Positions 21,588 to 23,934 of a DNA stretch of 23,934 bases are shown piece by piece. This stretch comes from CAZUCD01 sp964618855. Lineage in GTDB: Bacteria; Sumerlaeota; Sumerlaeia; SLMS01; JANRJK01. The notes beneath the pieces are model-generated. The model ran no database searches. It had not been told where the DNA came from and was given only the letters and a program-made list of their open reading frames with translations. Location: the NCBI GenBank assembly GCA_964618855.1, contig CAZUCD010000048.1, forward strand, positions 1 through 23,934, given 5' to 3'. Positions within the stretch are counted from its first letter, which is position 1, and every line of letters starts with the position of its first letter. The position numbers and the translations under genes were made by a program.

Positions 21588-23934
21588 TCAGCGGCACGGC
21601 AAAGTCCACCGCGGCCCGCCTGATGGCGTAGTCGTTCGCGAGTTCGTCCTCCTGCGTGTTCTTGGGGATGTTCACGACGAGGTCGATGCGGCGCTCGCGG
21701 ATGTAGTCGATTGAGTTCGGCTTCAGGTGCTCCGACGGCCAGAAGAGAATCTCCGCGGCGATCCCGTTCTGCCGCATGAAGTGCGCCGTCCCGGGCGTCG
21801 CGTAGAACTTGATGCCGAGGCGAGAGAGCGCGCGGCAGCCCTCCAGCAGTTCCGCCTTGGACTCGATGCCTCCCGTGGACCACAGGATGCTCTGGACGGG
21901 GAAGCGGAACCCGACGGAAATGAGCGCCTTGAGGAACGCCTCCTCGAAGGTGTCTCCGAGGCAGCCCACCTCCCCGGTCGAGGCCATCTCGACGCCGAGG
22001 GTCGGATCCGCGCCCTCGAGGCGGGTGAAGGAGAACTGCGACGCCTTCACGCCGACGTAGTCGAGGTGGAACATGCGCGACTCCTGCCGCGGCACGTCCT
22101 CCCCCGCCATGACGCGCGTGGCGATCTCGATGAAGTTCTGCCGCAGGACCTTGGAGACGAACGGGAAGCTCCGCGATGCGCGGAGGTTGCACTCGATTAC
22201 GCGGACCTCGTTGTTCTTGGCGATGAATTGGATGTTGAACGGGCCGTGAATCCGCAGCGAGCGCGCGATGGCCTCCGACGCTCGTCGAATCTGGCGCACG
22301 GTCTCGAGGTAGGTGCGCTGGGGAGGGAGCACCAAGGTCGCGTCGCCCGAGTGGACGCCGGCGTTCTCGACGTGCTCGCTGATCGCGTGGACGATGATCT
22401 CCCCGTCGCGGGCCACCGCATCGAACTCCAGCTCCTTGGCGTTCTCGTAGAACTTGCTTAGGACGACCGGGTGTTCCTTCGACACGTCGACGGCGCGCGC
22501 AAGGTAGCGCTCGAGCTCGATGTCATTCGAGGCCACGGCCATGGCGGCACCGCTGAGGACGTAGGAGGGCCGCACGAGCACCGGATACCCGACGCGGTTG
22601 GCGAACGCGATGGCCTCCGACGGGGTGTTGAGCTGCGCCCATTCCGGCTGCGCGATGCCGAGGTCGTCCAGCATCATGCTGAACTTGTGGCGGTTCTCAG
22701 CCCGGTCGATGCTCTCCGCGCCCGTGCCCAGGATGCGGATGCCCGCACGGTGCAGCCGCAGCGCAAGGTTGTTCGGCGTCTGTCCGCCCATGGAGACGAC
22801 GACGCCCTCGGGCCGGAACTTTGCGCACAGCTCGATGACCGTCTCGAAGCTGATCTCGTCGAAGACCAGATAGTCGGACTCGTCGTAGTCGGTGCTGACC
22901 GTCTCCGGGTTGAAGTTGAGCATGACGGTCCTGTAGCCAAGCTGCCGCAGCGTCCTGCCGGTGTTCACGCAGCACCAGTCGAACTCGACGGAGCATCCGA
23001 TGCGGTAGACGCCGGACCCGAGGATGAGGACCGTCTTCTCGTCTGGGGGCGGAATCTCGTCGGCCAGGGCGTCGTACGTGAGGTAGAGGTAGTTGGTGGA
23101 GGCGGGATACTCGGCGCCGACGGTGTCGATGCGGCGCAGCCTCGGGTGTAGGCCGAAGGAGTGGCGGAGCGCGCGGACGGAGTCCTCGGACTGCTTGGAG
23201 GCGAGGGCGATCTGTTCGTCGGAGAAGCCCCCGCGCTTTGCCCTTTCCATCAGGTCGCGGGGGATGTGGGAGCCGTCGCGGAAGGCTCGGAGCTCGCGCT
23301 CGATGTCCATCACGCGCTCCATCTTGCGCAGGAACCACATGTCCATGTGGCTCAGCTCCGCGATGCGCTCGGCGGGAATCCCCGCGTAGAGGGCCTCGAC
23401 GACGGCGAAGATGCGCTCCTCGGTAGGCCGCGACAGCTCCTCCTCGATGTTCTGGAAGACGAACCTCGTGTTGCGTGCGAGGCCGCGCCCGCCAACGTCC
23501 ACCATGCGAAGCGCCTTCTGCATCGCCTCCTCGAAGGTCCTGCCGATCGCCATGACCTCGCCGACGGACTTCATCGCGGAGCCGATGCGACGCGACACGT
23601 TGCGGAACTTCTTCAGGTCCCAGCGCGGCACCTTGACGACGATGTAGTCGAGCGCGGGCTCGAAGAAGGCCTTCGTCGTCCGCGTGACGGCGTTGGGGAT
23701 CTCGTGCAGGTGCCTGCCGAGCACGACCTTGGTGGCGACGAACGCGATGGGGTACCCGGTGGCCTTCGACGCGAGCGCCGAGCTGCGGGAGAGGCGTGCG
23801 TTCACCTCAATGACGCGGTAGTCCTCGCGCGTCGGGTGCAGGGCGAACTGGATGTTGCACTCCCCCACCACGCCGAGGTGGCCGATGGTGCGGATGGCGA
23901 CGAGACGACCGGTGCGTCGCGCCTCGGCGAGGGC
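21493..23934 (-). CDS. carB: Carbamoyl-phosphate synthase large subunit, N-terminus beyond window edge
   Basis: The frame is open to the right edge of the window, giving the last 813 residues; about a quarter of a typical ~1070-residue CarB is missing. CarB makes carbamoyl phosphate from bicarbonate, ammonia and two ATP for pyrimidine and arginine synthesis. Visible parts are the end of the first ATP-grasp unit (ECNIQF, RLSRSSALASKATG), the oligomerisation domain (MKSVGEVMAIGRT, RIDTVGAEY), the second ATP-grasp unit (ILGSGVYRIG, NPETVSTDYDESD, PSYVLSGAAM, AGVHSGDA, RASRSFPFVSK) and the C-terminal MGS-like allosteric domain (about the last 135 residues, TPGTAHFMRQNG). Several motifs match animal CAD/CPS1 rather than E. 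coli CarB. No carA is in the window. The 3' end overlaps the GT87-like gene by 95 bp. Confidence 0.97.
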   Translation of the reverse strand, partial: ALAEARRTGRLVAIRTIGHLGVVGECNIQFALHPTREDYRVIEVNARLSRSSALASKATGYPIAFVATKVVLGRHLHEIPNAVTRTTKAFFEPALDYIVVKVPRWDLKKFRNVSRRIGSAMKSVGEVMAIGRTFEEAMQKALRMVDVGGRGLARNTRFVFQNIEEELSRPTEERIFAVVEALYAGIPAERIAELSHMDMWFLRKMERVMDIERELRAFRDGSHIPRDLMERAKRGGFSDEQIALASKQSEDSVRALRHSFGLHPRLRRIDTVGAEYPASTNYLYLTYDALADEIPPPDEKTVLILGSGVYRIGCSVEFDWCCVNTGRTLRQLGYRTVMLNFNPETVSTDYDESDYLVFDEISFETVIELCAKFRPEGVVVSMGGQTPNNLALRLHRAGIRILGTGAESIDRAENRHKFSMMLDDLGIAQPEWAQLNTPSEAIAFANRVGYPVLVRPSYVLSGAAMAVASNDIELERYLARAVDVSKEHPVVLSKFYENAKELEFDAVARDGEIIVHAISEHVENAGVHSGDATLVLPPQRTYLETVRQIRRASEAIARSLRIHGPFNIQFIAKNNEVRVIECNLRASRSFPFVSKVLRQNFIEIATRVMAGEDVPRQESRMFHLDYVGVKASQFSFTRLEGADPTLGVEMASTGEVGCLGDTFEEAFLKALISVGFRFPVQSILWSTGGIESKAELLEGCRALSRLGIKFYATPGTAHFMRQNGIAAEILFWPSEHLKPNSIDYIRERRIDLVVNIPKNTQEDELANDYAIRRAAVDFAVPLITNRQMAMRLAEALSWLTPEDLQPKSWDEYR

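Overview
The window looks like chromosomal DNA from a GC-rich, Gram-negative (diderm) bacterium. It carries a three-gene RND efflux cassette with a lipoprotein adaptor, a very large Ser/Thr kinase joined to a propeller, a secreted Asp-box protein, two polytopic GT-C-like glycosyltransferases, RtcB and a carbamoyl-phosphate synthase of the CAD-like subtype. A kinase with DWG in place of DFG, a tryptophan-rich linker and a propeller is a style I associate with Planctomycetota and neighbouring phyla such as Sumerlaeota, Hydrogenedentota and Verrucomicrobiota. That placement is an inference. No rRNA, tRNA, insertion sequence, CRISPR array or phage module is visible.

Left part (1-2583): a partial unknown gene and a small DUF1232/YkvA-like membrane protein on the minus strand. 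Next comes a small unknown plus-strand ORF whose start codon abuts the DUF1232 start, then a leader rich in short perfect hairpins, then an AAA+ ATPase.

Efflux cassette (2754-7696, minus): a TetR-type regulator, a lipoprotein membrane-fusion adaptor and an RND pump, in that order of transcription. Adaptor and pump are coupled by a GTGA stop/start overlap. A sigma70-like promoter with an internal inverted repeat lies upstream of the regulator, consistent with autorepression.

Central plus-strand block (8144-17527): a ~1614-residue transmembrane kinase with a propeller-like extracytoplasmic part; a secreted protein with ten Asp-box motifs; and a GT39/PMT-like multispanning glycosyltransferase. 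Between the last two is a striking 18-bp inverted repeat made of GACGCAAG units, which resembles a dispersed repeat.

Right part (17560-23934): an RtcB RNA ligase converging on the glycosyltransferase across a 32-bp gap that holds an 8-bp stem hairpin; an orphan FAD subunit of the molybdenum hydroxylase family; a divergent GT87-like mannosyltransferase; and the 3' three-quarters of carB, cut by the window edge. The GT87 and carB reading frames overlap tail to tail by 95 bp.

I see no clear multi-gene novel defence or biosynthetic system. The most notable items are the kinase-propeller protein, the eukaryote-like CarB subtype, the GACGCAAG inverted repeat, the hairpin-rich AAA+ leader and the small ORF at 685-984.
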